A stretch of 64,000 nucleotides of DNA from NCBI RefSeq assembly GCF_006346315.1, contig NZ_VDMR01000003.1, positions 344,697 through 408,696 on the forward strand, read 5' to 3'. Under the pieces are notes generated by a model, which had not been told where the DNA came from, ran no database searches, and worked only from the letters and a program-made list of their open reading frames with translations. The stretch is from Nocardioides litoris. Its GTDB lineage: Bacteria > Actinomycetota > Actinomycetes > Propionibacteriales > Nocardioidaceae. This document shows, in pieces, positions 46,450-55,909 of this stretch. Position 1 is the first letter of the stretch. The number at the start of each line of letters is the position of its first letter. The position numbers and the translations under genes were made by a program.

Positions 46450-48603
46450 ATGACCCGCATGGGCATCCTCCGCCAGCCTCCGGTCCCCGACGGCTTCACC
46501 GGCACCCGCCTGGGCGTGTGCAACCTCTGCGAGGCCATCTGCGGCCTGCGCCTGACCCTCGAGGACGGCGTCGTCACCGGCGTCCGCGGCAACCCCGACG
46601 ACCCGCTCTCGCGGGGCTACGTCTGCCCCAAGGGCGTCGCCCTGGCCGACGTGTACGCCGACCCCGACCGCCTGCGCCGGCCGGTGCGCCGCACCGACGA
46701 CGGGTGGGTGGAGATCGGCTGGGACGAGGCGCTCGACCTGGTGGCCGACCGGCTCGCCGCGACCATCACCGAGCACGGCGCCGACGCGGTCGGCCTGTAC
46801 TCCGGCAACCCCAACGCGCACTCGCTCGGCTTCGGCACCCACGGCGCGACGTTCATCAAGGCGCTGGGCACCCGCAGCCGCTTCAGCGCCTCCTCGGTCG
46901 ACCAGGTGCCGCAGCAGCTGGCGGCCTGGCAGCTGTTCGGCCACCAGCTGATGATCCCGGTCGCCGACATCGACCGGACGTCGTTCCTCCTCGTCGTCGG
47001 GGCCAACCCGATGGCCTCCAACGGCTCGCTGATGACCGTGCCCGACTTCCCGCAGCGGGTGCGCGACCTGCACGCCCGCGACGGCCGGATGGTCGTGCTC
47101 GACCCGCGCCGCACCGAGACGGCCAAGGTGGCCGACGAGCACCACTTCGTCCGCCCCGGCACCGACGCCCCCGTGCTGCTGGCGATGGTGCGCACCCTGC
47201 TCGCCGAGGGCCTGGCCGCGCCGCCGGCGTACGTCGACGGGCTGGAGCGCCTGGCCGAGCTGGTCGAGCCGTTCACCCCCGAGCGGGCCGAGGCGGTCTC
47301 GGGCGTGCCCGCCGAGGTCACCCGGCGGCTGGCGCGCGAGCTCGTCGCCGCCGACGCGGGCGCGGTCTACGGCCGGATGGGCGTGACCACCCAGGACTTC
47401 GGCACGCTGTGCTCCTGGGCCATCGACGTGCTCAACCTGCTCTCCGGCCACTTCGACTCCCCCGGCGGCGTGATGTTCCCGGAGCCGGCGATCGACCTGG
47501 TCGAGCTGCAGGGCCCGGGCCGCCACGGCCGCTGGCACAGCCGGGTGCGCGGCATCGCCGAGTACGCCGGGGAGCTGCCCGCCGCGGTGATGGCCGAGGA
47601 GATGACCGAGCCGGGCGAGGGCCGGCTGCGCGCGATGGTCACGGTCGCCGGCAACCCGGTGCTCTCGACGCCCGACGGGCGGGCGCTGGCCGAGGCTCTC
47701 GACGGGCTCGACTTCATGGTCGCCATCGACATCTACCTCAACGAGACCACCCGGCACGCCGACGTCGTGCTGCCCCCGACCAGCGCCCTCGAGCGCGACC
47801 AGTACGACCTGGTCTTCCACGGCTTCGCCGTCCGCAACACCGCCCGCTGGACCCCGGCGGTGCACGCCAGGGGCGACGACCAGCGCCACGACTGGGAGGT
47901 CTTCGCCGCCCTGGCGACCCGGGTCGCCGACCGGTTGGGCACGCCGCTCGACGACGCGACCGCCGGCCGGCTGGCGGCCGACCCGGCCGACCTGGTCGAG
48001 CTGCTCCTCGACGCGGGCGGGCGCACGACGGCGGCGGAGGTGCTCGCGCACCCCGAAGGCGTCGACCTCGGCCCGCTGCGCCCGACCATGCCCGGCCGGC
48101 TGCGCACGCCCGAGCAGCGCATCGACGTGGTGCCCGCGCTCGTCGTCGACGACCTGCCGCGGCTCGAGGCCTGGCTGGCCGGCGCCGCGTCGGCCGCGTC
48201 CGACGGTGACGAGCTGCTGCTCATCGGCCGCCGCCACAAGCAGGACTGCAACTCCTGGTTGCACAACACGACCCGGCTCACGCGTGGCCGCCCGCGCCAC
48301 CACCTGCTCATGCACCCCGACGACCTCGCCGCCCGCGGGCTGTCCGACGGCGAGCGGGTCGAGGTGCGCTCACGGGTCGGGGCGGTCGAGGTGGAGGTGA
48401 CCGGGGCCGACGACATGATGCCGGGCGTCGTCTCCCTCCCCCACGGCTACGGCCACCAGGTCGAGGGCACCCGCCTCGGGCACGCGAGCACCGTGCCGGG
48501 GGTCTCGATCAACGACCTCACCGACCCCGCGCGTCTCGACGTGTCGGGCAACGCCGCTTTCAGCGGCACCCCGGTGACCGTCGGGGCCCTCAGCCGACCG
48601 TGA
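46450..48603 (+). CDS. molybdopterin-dependent oxidoreductase (FdhF/NarB-like)
   Basis: A 717-aa DMSO-reductase-family enzyme. The N-terminal 4Fe-4S site is complete (C24, C27, C31, C59 in GVCNLCEAICG and GYVCPKG). The Mo-cofactor domains follow, with SASSVDQVPQQLA, LDPRRTETAKVAD, a C-terminal DLAARGLSDGERVEVRSR dinucleotide domain and LPHGYGHQ. No Cys or selenocysteine is seen at the usual formate dehydrogenase position, so the substrate is open. ATG 46459 is an alternative start. No signal peptide. Confidence 0.88.
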   Translation: MTRMGILRQPPVPDGFTGTRLGVCNLCEAICGLRLTLEDGVVTGVRGNPDDPLSRGYVCPKGVALADVYADPDRLRRPVRRTDDGWVEIGWDEALDLVADRLAATITEHGADAVGLYSGNPNAHSLGFGTHGATFIKALGTRSRFSASSVDQVPQQLAAWQLFGHQLMIPVADIDRTSFLLVVGANPMASNGSLMTVPDFPQRVRDLHARDGRMVVLDPRRTETAKVADEHHFVRPGTDAPVLLAMVRTLLAEGLAAPPAYVDGLERLAELVEPFTPERAEAVSGVPAEVTRRLARELVAADAGAVYGRMGVTTQDFGTLCSWAIDVLNLLSGHFDSPGGVMFPEPAIDLVELQGPGRHGRWHSRVRGIAEYAGELPAAVMAEEMTEPGEGRLRAMVTVAGNPVLSTPDGRALAEALDGLDFMVAIDIYLNETTRHADVVLPPTSALERDQYDLVFHGFAVRNTARWTPAVHARGDDQRHDWEVFAALATRVADRLGTPLDDATAGRLAADPADLVELLLDAGGRTTAAEVLAHPEGVDLGPLRPTMPGRLRTPEQRIDVVPALVVDDLPRLEAWLAGAASAASDGDELLLIGRRHKQDCNSWLHNTTRLTRGRPRHHLLMHPDDLAARGLSDGERVEVRSRVGAVEVEVTGADDMMPGVVSLPHGYGHQVEGTRLGHASTVPGVSINDLTDPARLDVSGNAAFSGTPVTVGALSRP

Positions 48604-49821
48604 CCGGGTGCCGCACGACGGCGTCGAAGAAGTAGCCCTGCGTGTTGTACGGCGACACGTCGGGCTGGGTGCGGCCGTCACGGTCGGTCGCCCGGGCCAG
48701 CAGGGTGTAGGACCCGGCGGCGGGCCGCGCCCAGCGGACCGACCAGCGGGTCCAGCCGAACCCGCGGTCGCCGCGGTCGCGGTCAGGGCCGCCCTTGCCC
48801 TCGTCGACGAGGTCGGCGCGCCGCCAGGTCGCGCCGCCGTCGAGGCTGACGTCGACCCGCTGGATCGGGGCGGCGCCGCTCCACGACCGGCCGGTCAGGG
48901 TGTGGGTGGCGCCGGCGGGCAGCGTGGCAGGGAAGGGCAGCTCCCAGGCCGAGCGGACCGGGTTGACGGTCAGCGGCGGCGAGTCGGCCGGGTAGGACGG
49001 GCCGGTGAGCCGGTAGAAGGTCGTGTTCCAGGGCGAGGTGAGCTCGCGGCGGGCGACCTCGAGCGAGCCGAGCCACTTGATGCTGGCGATGCCGACCCAG
49101 CCCGGCAGCACGAGCCGCAGCGGGAAGCCGTGGTCGGGCAGCAGGTCCTCGCCGTTGGCACCCCAGGCCAGGATCGCGTCGTCCAGCGCCTTCTCGACCG
49201 GGAACGGCCGGCGCACTCGGCCGTAGTCGACGCCGCCGCTGACGAAGGGGGCGTCGAGGCCGGTGGCCTGGATCGAGACCGCGTCGGGCGCGAGGCCGAG
49301 CCGGCGGAGCACGTGGCGCAGCCGGGCGCCCTCCCAGGTGACGGTGCCGACCGAGCCGAGCTTCCACGCCGTGCCGCTGGCGGGCTGGCCCTGCTGGCTG
49401 CCGAAGAAGCTGCGGCCGTTGCCGGTGCACTCGTGGACCGAGGTCAGGCGGGTGTGCGGCAGCGCCTTCAGGTCGCGCAACGACAGGCTCAGCGCCTCGG
49501 CCTCGGAGCGGGGCCCGGCGAGGCCGTCGCCGAAGACCCGCGCAGCGCGTACGTCGTCGGGTCGATGGTCGGGGTGGAGGTGTGGTTGCGGACGAACAGG
49601 TCGGCCTGCGACGTCGCGAAGCGGCGCGGGTCGACCGAGTCCCACCGCATCTCGGCGTTGGTGCCGTAGTCGTAGAAGCGCGAGGCAGGCACTGGCTTGA
49701 CGATCGAGGGCGCACCGGCCGCGGCCGGGCTGCTCGCGGTGGCGACGAGACCGGCGGCGGCCGGGGCCGCGACGGCGGTGGTGAGGACGGTCCGGCGGGT
49801 CGCTGCGGTGCGGGTCGACAT
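48590..49821 (-). pseudogene. sulfite oxidase-like molybdoenzyme with one frameshift
   Basis: The N-terminus (49821 to about 49540) encodes an RR-type export signal (ATRRTVLTTAVAAPAAAGLV) and FYDYGTNAEMRWDSV, then the frame changes at CGCGGGTCTTC. The second frame continues VFGDGLAGPRSEAEALSLSL to the stop with the Mo-ligand motif HECTGNGRSFF, the Moco-binding WVGIASIKWLG and a C-terminal dimerisation domain. One G added to the GGGT tract (49537-49539, minus strand) restores about 411 aa. No other damage is visible, so a sequencing error is likely. Its stop overlaps the convergent oxidoreductase gene by 14 bp. Confidence 0.88.
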
Positions 49822-49853
49822 GGGCCGACCCTAACAGCACAATCTCAGGTGAC

Positions 49854-51569
49854 TTAGGCGCCCTGCTCGAGCACGGCGAGCACGGCCTCCCGGGCGGCGG
49901 CCGGGTCGACGGCCGCGAGGGCCGCCTCGGCGGCCTCCTCGCAGGCGTCGTGGCTGGTCGTGGCGAGCCGCGCGCCGACCGCCCGCACGGCCGCCGGCGC
50001 CATCGACAGCGAGGTGATGCCCATGCCGACCAGGACGCAGGCCAGCAGCGGGTCGGCGGCGGCCTCGCCGCACACACCGACCGGCTTGCCCACCTGACGA
50101 CCGGCCTCGGCCGTGATCGCGACGAGCTGCAGGACGGCGGGCTGCCAGGGGTCGGTCAGGTGGGCCAGCGTGGTGGCCATCCGGTCGGCCGCCATCGTGT
50201 ACTGCGTGAGGTCGTTGGTGCCGATGGACAGGAAGTCGACCACCTCGAGCAGGCGGTGGGCCAGCAGCGCCGCCGAGGGCACCTCGACCATGACGCCCGG
50301 CTTGAGCCCACGGGCGCGGACGGCCTCGGCGAACTCCGCCCCCTCGGCGACCGTGGCCACCATCGGGGCCATCACCCAGGTCTCGGTGCCGGTGCGTCGC
50401 GCCGCCTCGGCGATGCCGTCGAGCTGGCGGGCCAGCAGGTCGGGGTTGCCGAAGGACAGGCGCAGACCGCGGACGCCGAGCGCGGGGTTCTCCTCGCCGG
50501 GCAGGGTGGCGAAGGCGACGGGCTTGTCGGAGCCGGCGTCGAGGGTGCGGACGACGACGTACCGCTCGCCGTCGCCGGAGCCGTCGCCGGAGCCGTCGCC
50601 GGAGAAGGCCCCGAGCACCTCGGCGTAGATGTCGGCCTGCTCCTCCGCGCTCGGCTCGACGTCGCGGTTGAGGAAGCACAGCTCGGTGCGGAAGAGGCCG
50701 ACGCCCTCGACCGGGGCGTCGGCGGCGCTGCGGGCCGACGGGCCGTCGGCCACGTTGGCGAGGATCTTGACGCGGGTGCCGTCGATGGTGGCGCCGGGGC
50801 CGGACCACGACGCGCTGGCCGCCCGCTGCTCGGCGTCGGCCGCCACCCGGGCCCTCGCCGCGTCGGGGTCGGGGTCGACCTCGACCGCGCCCGTGGTGCC
50901 GTCGACGAGCAGGGTCGCCCCGTCGGGCAGGTCGAGGACGCCGGCGGCCCCGACGACGCAGGGGATGCCGAGCTGGCGGGCGATGATCGCGGTGTGGCTC
51001 GTGGGGCCGCCGCGCTCGGTGACCAGCGCCAGGACGACGGCCGGGTCGAGCCCGGCGGTGTCGGCGGGTGCGAGGTCCTCGGCGACGAGCACCGAGGGCT
51101 GCTCCGGCGTGGGCACCCCGGGCTCCGCGGCGCCGACGAGGCGGGCCACCAGGCGGCGCTCGATGTCGCGCAGGTCGGTGGCCCGCTCGGCCATCAACCC
51201 GCCCATCGCGGTGAAGGTGCCGACGAACTGCTCGGCCGCGCCGTGGACGGCGTCGAGCAGGGCGTCGCCGCCGTTGACGCGCTTGCGCACCGCCCCGCGC
51301 AGGCCGCGGTCGCGCGCCAGCCCGGCACTGGCGACCAGCACCTCGGCCGTCGCCCCGCTCGCGCGCTCGGCCTTCGCCTCGAAGCCCGCCGCCACGGTGG
51401 CCGCCGCGTCGTCGTAGGCCGCGAGGGCGGCCTCGGGCGTCGCCGGCTGGACGTAGGCGCTGACGGCGGCCTCGGGCACCTCGCCGCGCGCCAGGACGAC
51501 GGGCCCGAGGGCGAGGCCGGGGACGACGGGGGTGCCGGACAGGCCGGTGCGCTGGGTGACCACGGGCAC
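49854..51569 (-). CDS. ptsI: PTS enzyme I (phosphoenolpyruvate-protein phosphotransferase)
   Basis: EI transfers phosphate from PEP to HPr. The 571-aa product has the N-terminal HPr-binding domain, the phospho-His swivel motif GGPTSHTAIIARQLG, and the C-terminal PEP-binding barrel with GLFRTELCFLNRD, GLRLSFGNPDLLARQ, SIGTNDLTQYTMA and GVCGEAAADP. GTG 51569 is used; GTG 51563 is in frame. It is divergent from fruR across an 83-bp promoter region and serves the FruA permease by context. Confidence 0.95.
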   Translation of the reverse strand: MPVVTQRTGLSGTPVVPGLALGPVVLARGEVPEAAVSAYVQPATPEAALAAYDDAAATVAAGFEAKAERASGATAEVLVASAGLARDRGLRGAVRKRVNGGDALLDAVHGAAEQFVGTFTAMGGLMAERATDLRDIERRLVARLVGAAEPGVPTPEQPSVLVAEDLAPADTAGLDPAVVLALVTERGGPTSHTAIIARQLGIPCVVGAAGVLDLPDGATLLVDGTTGAVEVDPDPDAARARVAADAEQRAASASWSGPGATIDGTRVKILANVADGPSARSAADAPVEGVGLFRTELCFLNRDVEPSAEEQADIYAEVLGAFSGDGSGDGSGDGERYVVVRTLDAGSDKPVAFATLPGEENPALGVRGLRLSFGNPDLLARQLDGIAEAARRTGTETWVMAPMVATVAEGAEFAEAVRARGLKPGVMVEVPSAALLAHRLLEVVDFLSIGTNDLTQYTMAADRMATTLAHLTDPWQPAVLQLVAITAEAGRQVGKPVGVCGEAAADPLLACVLVGMGITSLSMAPAAVRAVGARLATTSHDACEEAAEAALAAVDPAAAREAVLAVLEQGA

Positions 51570-51588
51570 ACCGTAACGCCTGTGAGGC

Positions 51589-51626
51589 TTGACACACAAC
51601 ACAAACGGGCGTAGAACAACACAAAC
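51589..51626 (+). promoter_or_regulatory. fruR promoter with two direct-repeat operators
   Basis: TTGACA (51589-51594), a 17-bp spacer and TAGAAC (51612-51617) form a strong sigma-70-type promoter. ACAACACAAAC occurs twice (51596-51606 and 51616-51626), exactly 20 bp or two helical turns apart, covering the spacer and the -10/+1 region. This fits repression by the DeoR-type FruR encoded just downstream, and could also affect divergent ptsI. Confidence 0.7.
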
Positions 51627-51652
51627 AAAGATCGAGGCGAGAGGAGCACCCG

Positions 51653-52420
51653 GTGTACGCACCCGAACGACTGCAGTCGATGGCCCGCCTGGTCTCCGAC
51701 CGCCGCCGCGTCTCGGTGACCGACCTCGCCCGCGAGTACGACGTCACCACCGAGACCGTGCGCCGCGACCTCTCGCGGCTCGAGTCCATGGGCCTGGTGC
51801 GGCGCGTCCACGGCGGCGCGGTGCCGGCCGACGTCCTGGGCCGGGTCGAGGTCGGCCTCGTCGACCGTGACCGCACCCGGGCCGAGGCCAAGGAACGCGT
51901 CGCGGCCGCCGCCCTCGCCCTGCTCCCCCCGGCCGGGTCGACGGTGCTCCTCGACGCCGGCACCACCACGTCGCGGCTCGTCGCGGCCCTGCCGACCGAC
52001 CTGCGCCTGGTCGTCTTCACCCACGCCGTGCCGGTGGCGGCACGGCTCGCCACCCTGCCCCTCGTCGAGCTGCACCTGCTGCCGGGCCGCGTGCGCAGCG
52101 CCACCCAGGCCGCGGTCGGCCACGACACCGTCGACGCCGTCCAGCGGCTGCGGGCCGACGTCGCCTTCGTCGGCACCAACGCCCTGACGACCCGGCACGG
52201 CTTCTCCACCCCCGACCCCGACGAGGCCGCCGTCAAGCGCGCCCTGGTCCGGGCCACCGGCCGCACCGTCGTGCTGGCCGACTCCACCAAGATCGGCCAG
52301 GAGGCCACGGTGCGCTTCGCCGCCCTCGACGAGGTCGACTGCCTCGTCACCGACGACGGCCTCGCGGCCGACGACCGGAGCCGTCTCGAGGCCGCCGGGC
52401 TGGAGGTGCTGGTCGCGTGA
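51653..52420 (+). CDS. fruR: DeoR-family regulator of the fructose operon
   Basis: A 255-aa repressor. The N-terminal DeoR HTH (about 4-57: RLQSMARLVSDRRRVSVTDL, then YDVTTETVRRDLSRLE) is followed by a sugar-phosphate-sensing domain with LLDAGTTTSRLV and VVLADSTKIGQ. It probably senses fructose 1-phosphate and acts on the two repeats in its own promoter (inference from position). GTG 51653 has GAGGAG 7 nt upstream. 4-nt overlap with fruK. Confidence 0.92.
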   Translation: MYAPERLQSMARLVSDRRRVSVTDLAREYDVTTETVRRDLSRLESMGLVRRVHGGAVPADVLGRVEVGLVDRDRTRAEAKERVAAAALALLPPAGSTVLLDAGTTTSRLVAALPTDLRLVVFTHAVPVAARLATLPLVELHLLPGRVRSATQAAVGHDTVDAVQRLRADVAFVGTNALTTRHGFSTPDPDEAAVKRALVRATGRTVVLADSTKIGQEATVRFAALDEVDCLVTDDGLAADDRSRLEAAGLEVLVA

Positions 52421-53370
52421 TCGTCACCCTCACCGCCAACCCCAGCACCGACCGGACGATCCGCCTCGACGGCCCGCTGCGCCGCGGCGCCGTGCAGCGC
52501 TCGCTCGACACCACCGACGAGGCCGGCGGCAAGGGCGTGAACATCTCCCGGGCCTGCCTCGCCGCCGACGTCGCCACCACCGCCGTGCTCCCCGCCCGCG
52601 CCGACGACCCGTACGTCGCGCGGCTGGCCGCCACGGGCGTGCCGCACCGCCTGGTCGACCTCGACGGGCCGGTGCGGGTCAACATCGCGCTCACCGAGCC
52701 CGACGGCACGACGACCAAGCTCAACAGCCCCGGCGCCACCGTCGCCACAGCCGACCTCGACGCCCTCGCCGGCACCCTGCGCGAGCTCGCGGTCGACGCC
52801 GAGTGGGTCGTGCTGGCCGGGTCGCTGCCCCCCGGGGCCCGCACCGACTGGTACGCCGACCTGGCCGCCGACCTCCGCGGGCTCGCCCGGGTCGCGGTCG
52901 ACACCAGCGAGGAGCCGCTGCGCTGCCTCGTCGACCGCCTCGACGCCGGCGGCGCCCCGCACCTGATGAAGCCCAACGGCGAGGAGCTGGCCTCCTTCAC
53001 CGGCCACGACCCCGACGCCGTCGAGTCCGACCCGGAGCTGGCCGCCGAGGCCGCCCGCACCCTCGTCGAGCGCGGGGTGCGCGAGGTCCTGGCCACCCTC
53101 GGCCCGCACGGCGCCGTGCTGGTCAGCGCCGAGGGCGCCTGGCACGCCGCTCCCCCGCCCACCACCGTCGTCAGCACCGTCGGGGCGGGCGACTCCAGCC
53201 TGTTCGGCTTCGTCCTCGGCGGCCTCCGCGGCCTCGACCCCGCCGGGCGGCTCGCGCTCGGCGTCGCCTACGGGAGCGCCGCCGCCGCCCTCCCCGGCAC
53301 CACGATCCCCCGTCCCGACCAGGCCCGGCCCGACCTCGTCGTCGTACGCCGGCTCGGGTCCGGGTCCTGA
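52417..53370 (+). CDS. fruK: 1-phosphofructokinase
   Basis: Phosphorylates fructose 1-phosphate to fructose 1,6-bisphosphate after PTS uptake. The 317-aa PfkB-family product has VTLTANPSTDRTIRLD at the start, the GGKGVNISRA substrate motif and the catalytic VSTVGAGDSSLFGFV anion-hole region. GTG 52417 overlaps fruR by 4 nt. Confidence 0.95.
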   Translation: MIVTLTANPSTDRTIRLDGPLRRGAVQRSLDTTDEAGGKGVNISRACLAADVATTAVLPARADDPYVARLAATGVPHRLVDLDGPVRVNIALTEPDGTTTKLNSPGATVATADLDALAGTLRELAVDAEWVVLAGSLPPGARTDWYADLAADLRGLARVAVDTSEEPLRCLVDRLDAGGAPHLMKPNGEELASFTGHDPDAVESDPELAAEAARTLVERGVREVLATLGPHGAVLVSAEGAWHAAPPPTTVVSTVGAGDSSLFGFVLGGLRGLDPAGRLALGVAYGSAAAALPGTTIPRPDQARPDLVVVRRLGSGS

Positions 53371-53438
53371 GCACCACCGCACCGCGCACCGCCACCACCG
53401 ACCGCTCGACACCCGAGCACGCCACCACGGGAGCACCG

Positions 53439-55532
53439 ATGTCCGACCTCATCACCACCGACCTGGTGCGGCTCGACGCCGCGCTGGGCGCCGAGAAGCA
53501 CGACGTGATCCGGGCCCTGGCCGACGTCGTCGCCGGCGCCCGCCGCGCCACCGACGTGGGCCGCCTCGTCGACGACGCCTTCGCCCGCGAGGCCAAGTCG
53601 GCGACCGGCCTCAAGGACGGCATCGCGATCCCCCACTGCCGCACCACCGGCGTCGAGGTGCCGACCCTGGCCTTCGCCCGGCTCGCCCCGCCGGTGGACT
53701 TCGGCGCCAAGGACGGCCCGGCCGACCTGGTCTTCCTCATCGCCGCGCCCGAGGGCGGCGACAACGCGCACCTGCAGATCCTCACCAAGCTGGCCCGCGC
53801 GCTGGTCAAGAAGGACTTCACCGACGGCCTGCGCGGCGCCACCTCGGTCGAGGAGGTCGTCGCGCTCGTCACGGCCGTCGTCGAGCCCGCCGCGGCGCCC
53901 GTCGGCGCCGGCGCGCCCGTGCGCACCGACAAGGCCCCGGCCGCTGCCCCGGCGGCGGCCCCGGCCCCGGTCACCGCCGGCCGCCTGGTCGCGGTCACCG
54001 CGTGCCCCACCGGCATCGCCCACACCTACATGGCCGCCGAGGCCCTCGAGGCCGCCGCCGCGCGCGCCGGCGTCACCATCGACGTCGAGACGCAGGGCTC
54101 GGCCGGCTCCACCCCGCTCGGGGCCGAGACCATCGCCGCCGCCGACGCCGTCATCTTCGCCGTCGACGTGGGGGTCCGCGACCGGAGCCGGTTCGCCGGC
54201 AAGCCCGTCGTCAGCTCGGGCGTCAAGCGCCCCATCGACGACGGCGACGCCATGATCGCGGAGGCGCTGCGCTACGCCACCGACCCCGGTGCGCCCCGGG
54301 TCGAGGGCAGCGCCGACGGCGCGTCGTCGGGCGAGGGTCGCGGCGAGACCACGGAGTCGTGGGGCGCCCGGACCCGCCGCGTCCTGATGACCGGCGTGTC
54401 CTACATGATCCCGTTCGTCGCCGCCGGTGGCCTCCTCATCGCCCTCGGCTTCCTGCTCGGCGGCTACGAGATCGTCGGCCCGTACGGCGACATCGCGGTC
54501 GACAACACGCTGTTCAACCTGCCCGACCCGGCGGCCCTCGGCCTCGACCACGCGCTCTTCGGCTCCGGCCTCGCGGCCTACCTCGGCGCGCTGTGCTTCA
54601 TCATCGGCAAGACGGCGTTCATGTTCTTCATCCCGGCCCTGGCCGGCTACATCGCCTACGCCATCGCCGACCGCCCCGGCATCGCCCCCGGCTTCATCGT
54701 CGGCGGCCTGGCCGCCAACATCTTCGGGGTGCAGAACAGCGCCGACTCCCCGGTCGCGCTGCCGGCCACCGGCTTCCTCGGCGCCATCGTCGGAGGTGTG
54801 CTCGCCGGCCTCGTCGCCCACTGGATCGCCCAGCGTCCCGTGCCGTCGTGGGCCCGCGGCCTCATGCCCGTGCTCGTCATCCCGCTCGTGACCTCGATCG
54901 TCGCCGGCCTGCTGATGATCGTCGTCCTCGGCCGGCCCATCGGCTGGCTCATGGACCAGCTCAACACCGGCCTGGCCGACATGAGCGGCAGCTACGCGAT
55001 CCTGCTCGGCGTCGTGCTCGGCCTGATGATGGCCTTCGACATGGGCGGTCCGCTCAACAAGGTCGCCTACTCCTTCGCCGCCGCGGGCGTCGGCGGCGCC
55101 TCGCTGGCCAGCGACGCCCCGCAGCTGAAGATCATGGCCGCGGTGATGCTCGCCGGGATGGTGCCGCCGATCGCCCTGGCCCTGGCCACCGTCCTGCGGC
55201 CCAAGCTCTTCAACGTCGCCGAGCGCGAGAACGGCAAGGCCGGCTGGCTGCTGGGGGCGTCGTTCATCACCGAGGGCGCGATCCCCTTCGCTGCGGCCGA
55301 CCCGCTGCGCGTCATCCCCGCCATCATGCTCGGCAGCGCCGTGACCGGCGGCCTGTCGGAGGCCTTCGGCGTCAGCGTCCGCGCACCACACGGCGGCATC
55401 TTCGTCCTCTTCGCCGTCGACGGCGTGCTCGGCTTCCTGGTCGCCCTCGCGGCCGGCGTGGTCGTCGGTGCCGTCGCCGTCATCGCCCTGAAGTCCACCG
55501 CCAAGGTGCCCGCGGCCCCTGTGGCAGCCTGA
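53439..55532 (+). CDS. fruA: fructose PTS permease, EIIABC fusion
   Basis: Imports and phosphorylates fructose. The 697-aa product reads EIIA (about 1-150, phospho-His H66 in AIPHCRT), an Ala/Pro linker (150-180), EIIB (about 180-285, phospho-Cys C189 in ACPTGIAHTY) and an EIIC membrane domain (about 320-690) of about ten helices. ATG 53439 is used, 68 bp after fruK; the frame is open upstream inside fruK as a shadow. Confidence 0.95.
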   Translation: MSDLITTDLVRLDAALGAEKHDVIRALADVVAGARRATDVGRLVDDAFAREAKSATGLKDGIAIPHCRTTGVEVPTLAFARLAPPVDFGAKDGPADLVFLIAAPEGGDNAHLQILTKLARALVKKDFTDGLRGATSVEEVVALVTAVVEPAAAPVGAGAPVRTDKAPAAAPAAAPAPVTAGRLVAVTACPTGIAHTYMAAEALEAAAARAGVTIDVETQGSAGSTPLGAETIAAADAVIFAVDVGVRDRSRFAGKPVVSSGVKRPIDDGDAMIAEALRYATDPGAPRVEGSADGASSGEGRGETTESWGARTRRVLMTGVSYMIPFVAAGGLLIALGFLLGGYEIVGPYGDIAVDNTLFNLPDPAALGLDHALFGSGLAAYLGALCFIIGKTAFMFFIPALAGYIAYAIADRPGIAPGFIVGGLAANIFGVQNSADSPVALPATGFLGAIVGGVLAGLVAHWIAQRPVPSWARGLMPVLVIPLVTSIVAGLLMIVVLGRPIGWLMDQLNTGLADMSGSYAILLGVVLGLMMAFDMGGPLNKVAYSFAAAGVGGASLASDAPQLKIMAAVMLAGMVPPIALALATVLRPKLFNVAERENGKAGWLLGASFITEGAIPFAAADPLRVIPAIMLGSAVTGGLSEAFGVSVRAPHGGIFVLFAVDGVLGFLVALAAGVVVGAVAVIALKSTAKVPAAPVAA

Positions 55533-55557
55533 CCCCACCCACCCACCAGGAGGATCC

Positions 55558-55818
55558 ATGCCCACCAAGTCCGTCGTCGTCGGCTCCGCCGTCGGCCTGC
55601 ACGCCCGCCCGGCCGCGATCATCAGCGAGGCGGCCGCCGACCTGGACTCCGAGGTGCTCATCGGCATCCCCGGTGACGAGCCGGTCGACGCCGGGTCGTC
55701 GCTGCTGATCATGACCCTCGGCGCCGGCAACGGCGACACGGTCGAGGTCTCCGGCGAGGTCGAGGCCGACGTCGAGGCCATCGCGGCCCTCGTCGCGCGC
55801 GACCTCGACGCCGAGTAG
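55558..55818 (+). CDS. ptsH: phosphocarrier protein HPr
   Basis: HPr shuttles phosphate from EI to FruA. The 86-aa product has the phospho-His H15 in GLHARPAAI. The regulatory Ser region is DAGSSLLIM (S47/S48), but no HPr kinase is in the window. A consensus AGGAGG lies 6 nt before ATG 55558. It closes the fruR-fruK-fruA-ptsH operon. Confidence 0.96.
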   Translation: MPTKSVVVGSAVGLHARPAAIISEAAADLDSEVLIGIPGDEPVDAGSSLLIMTLGAGNGDTVEVSGEVEADVEAIAALVARDLDAE

Positions 55819-55819
55819 C

Positions 55820-55840
55820 ACCCCGAGCAGCACCCGGGGT
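55820..55840 (+). terminator. short hairpin after ptsH
   Basis: ACCCCG and CGGGGT are separated by 9 nt, directly after the ptsH stop. The stem is short and there is no U tract. Confidence 0.35.
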
Positions 55841-55909
55841 CCACGCAAGGCCCCCGCAAGACCCGCCGATCGCCCCGACGCCGGTCGCCCGCCCTGCCAC
55901 ACTGGGCAG

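Noticed and set aside
48604..50077. Sulfite oxidase as an old pseudogene
   Set aside because: Apart from one missing G, all motifs and length are intact with normal codon use. A recent mutation or base-calling error is more likely than long decay.
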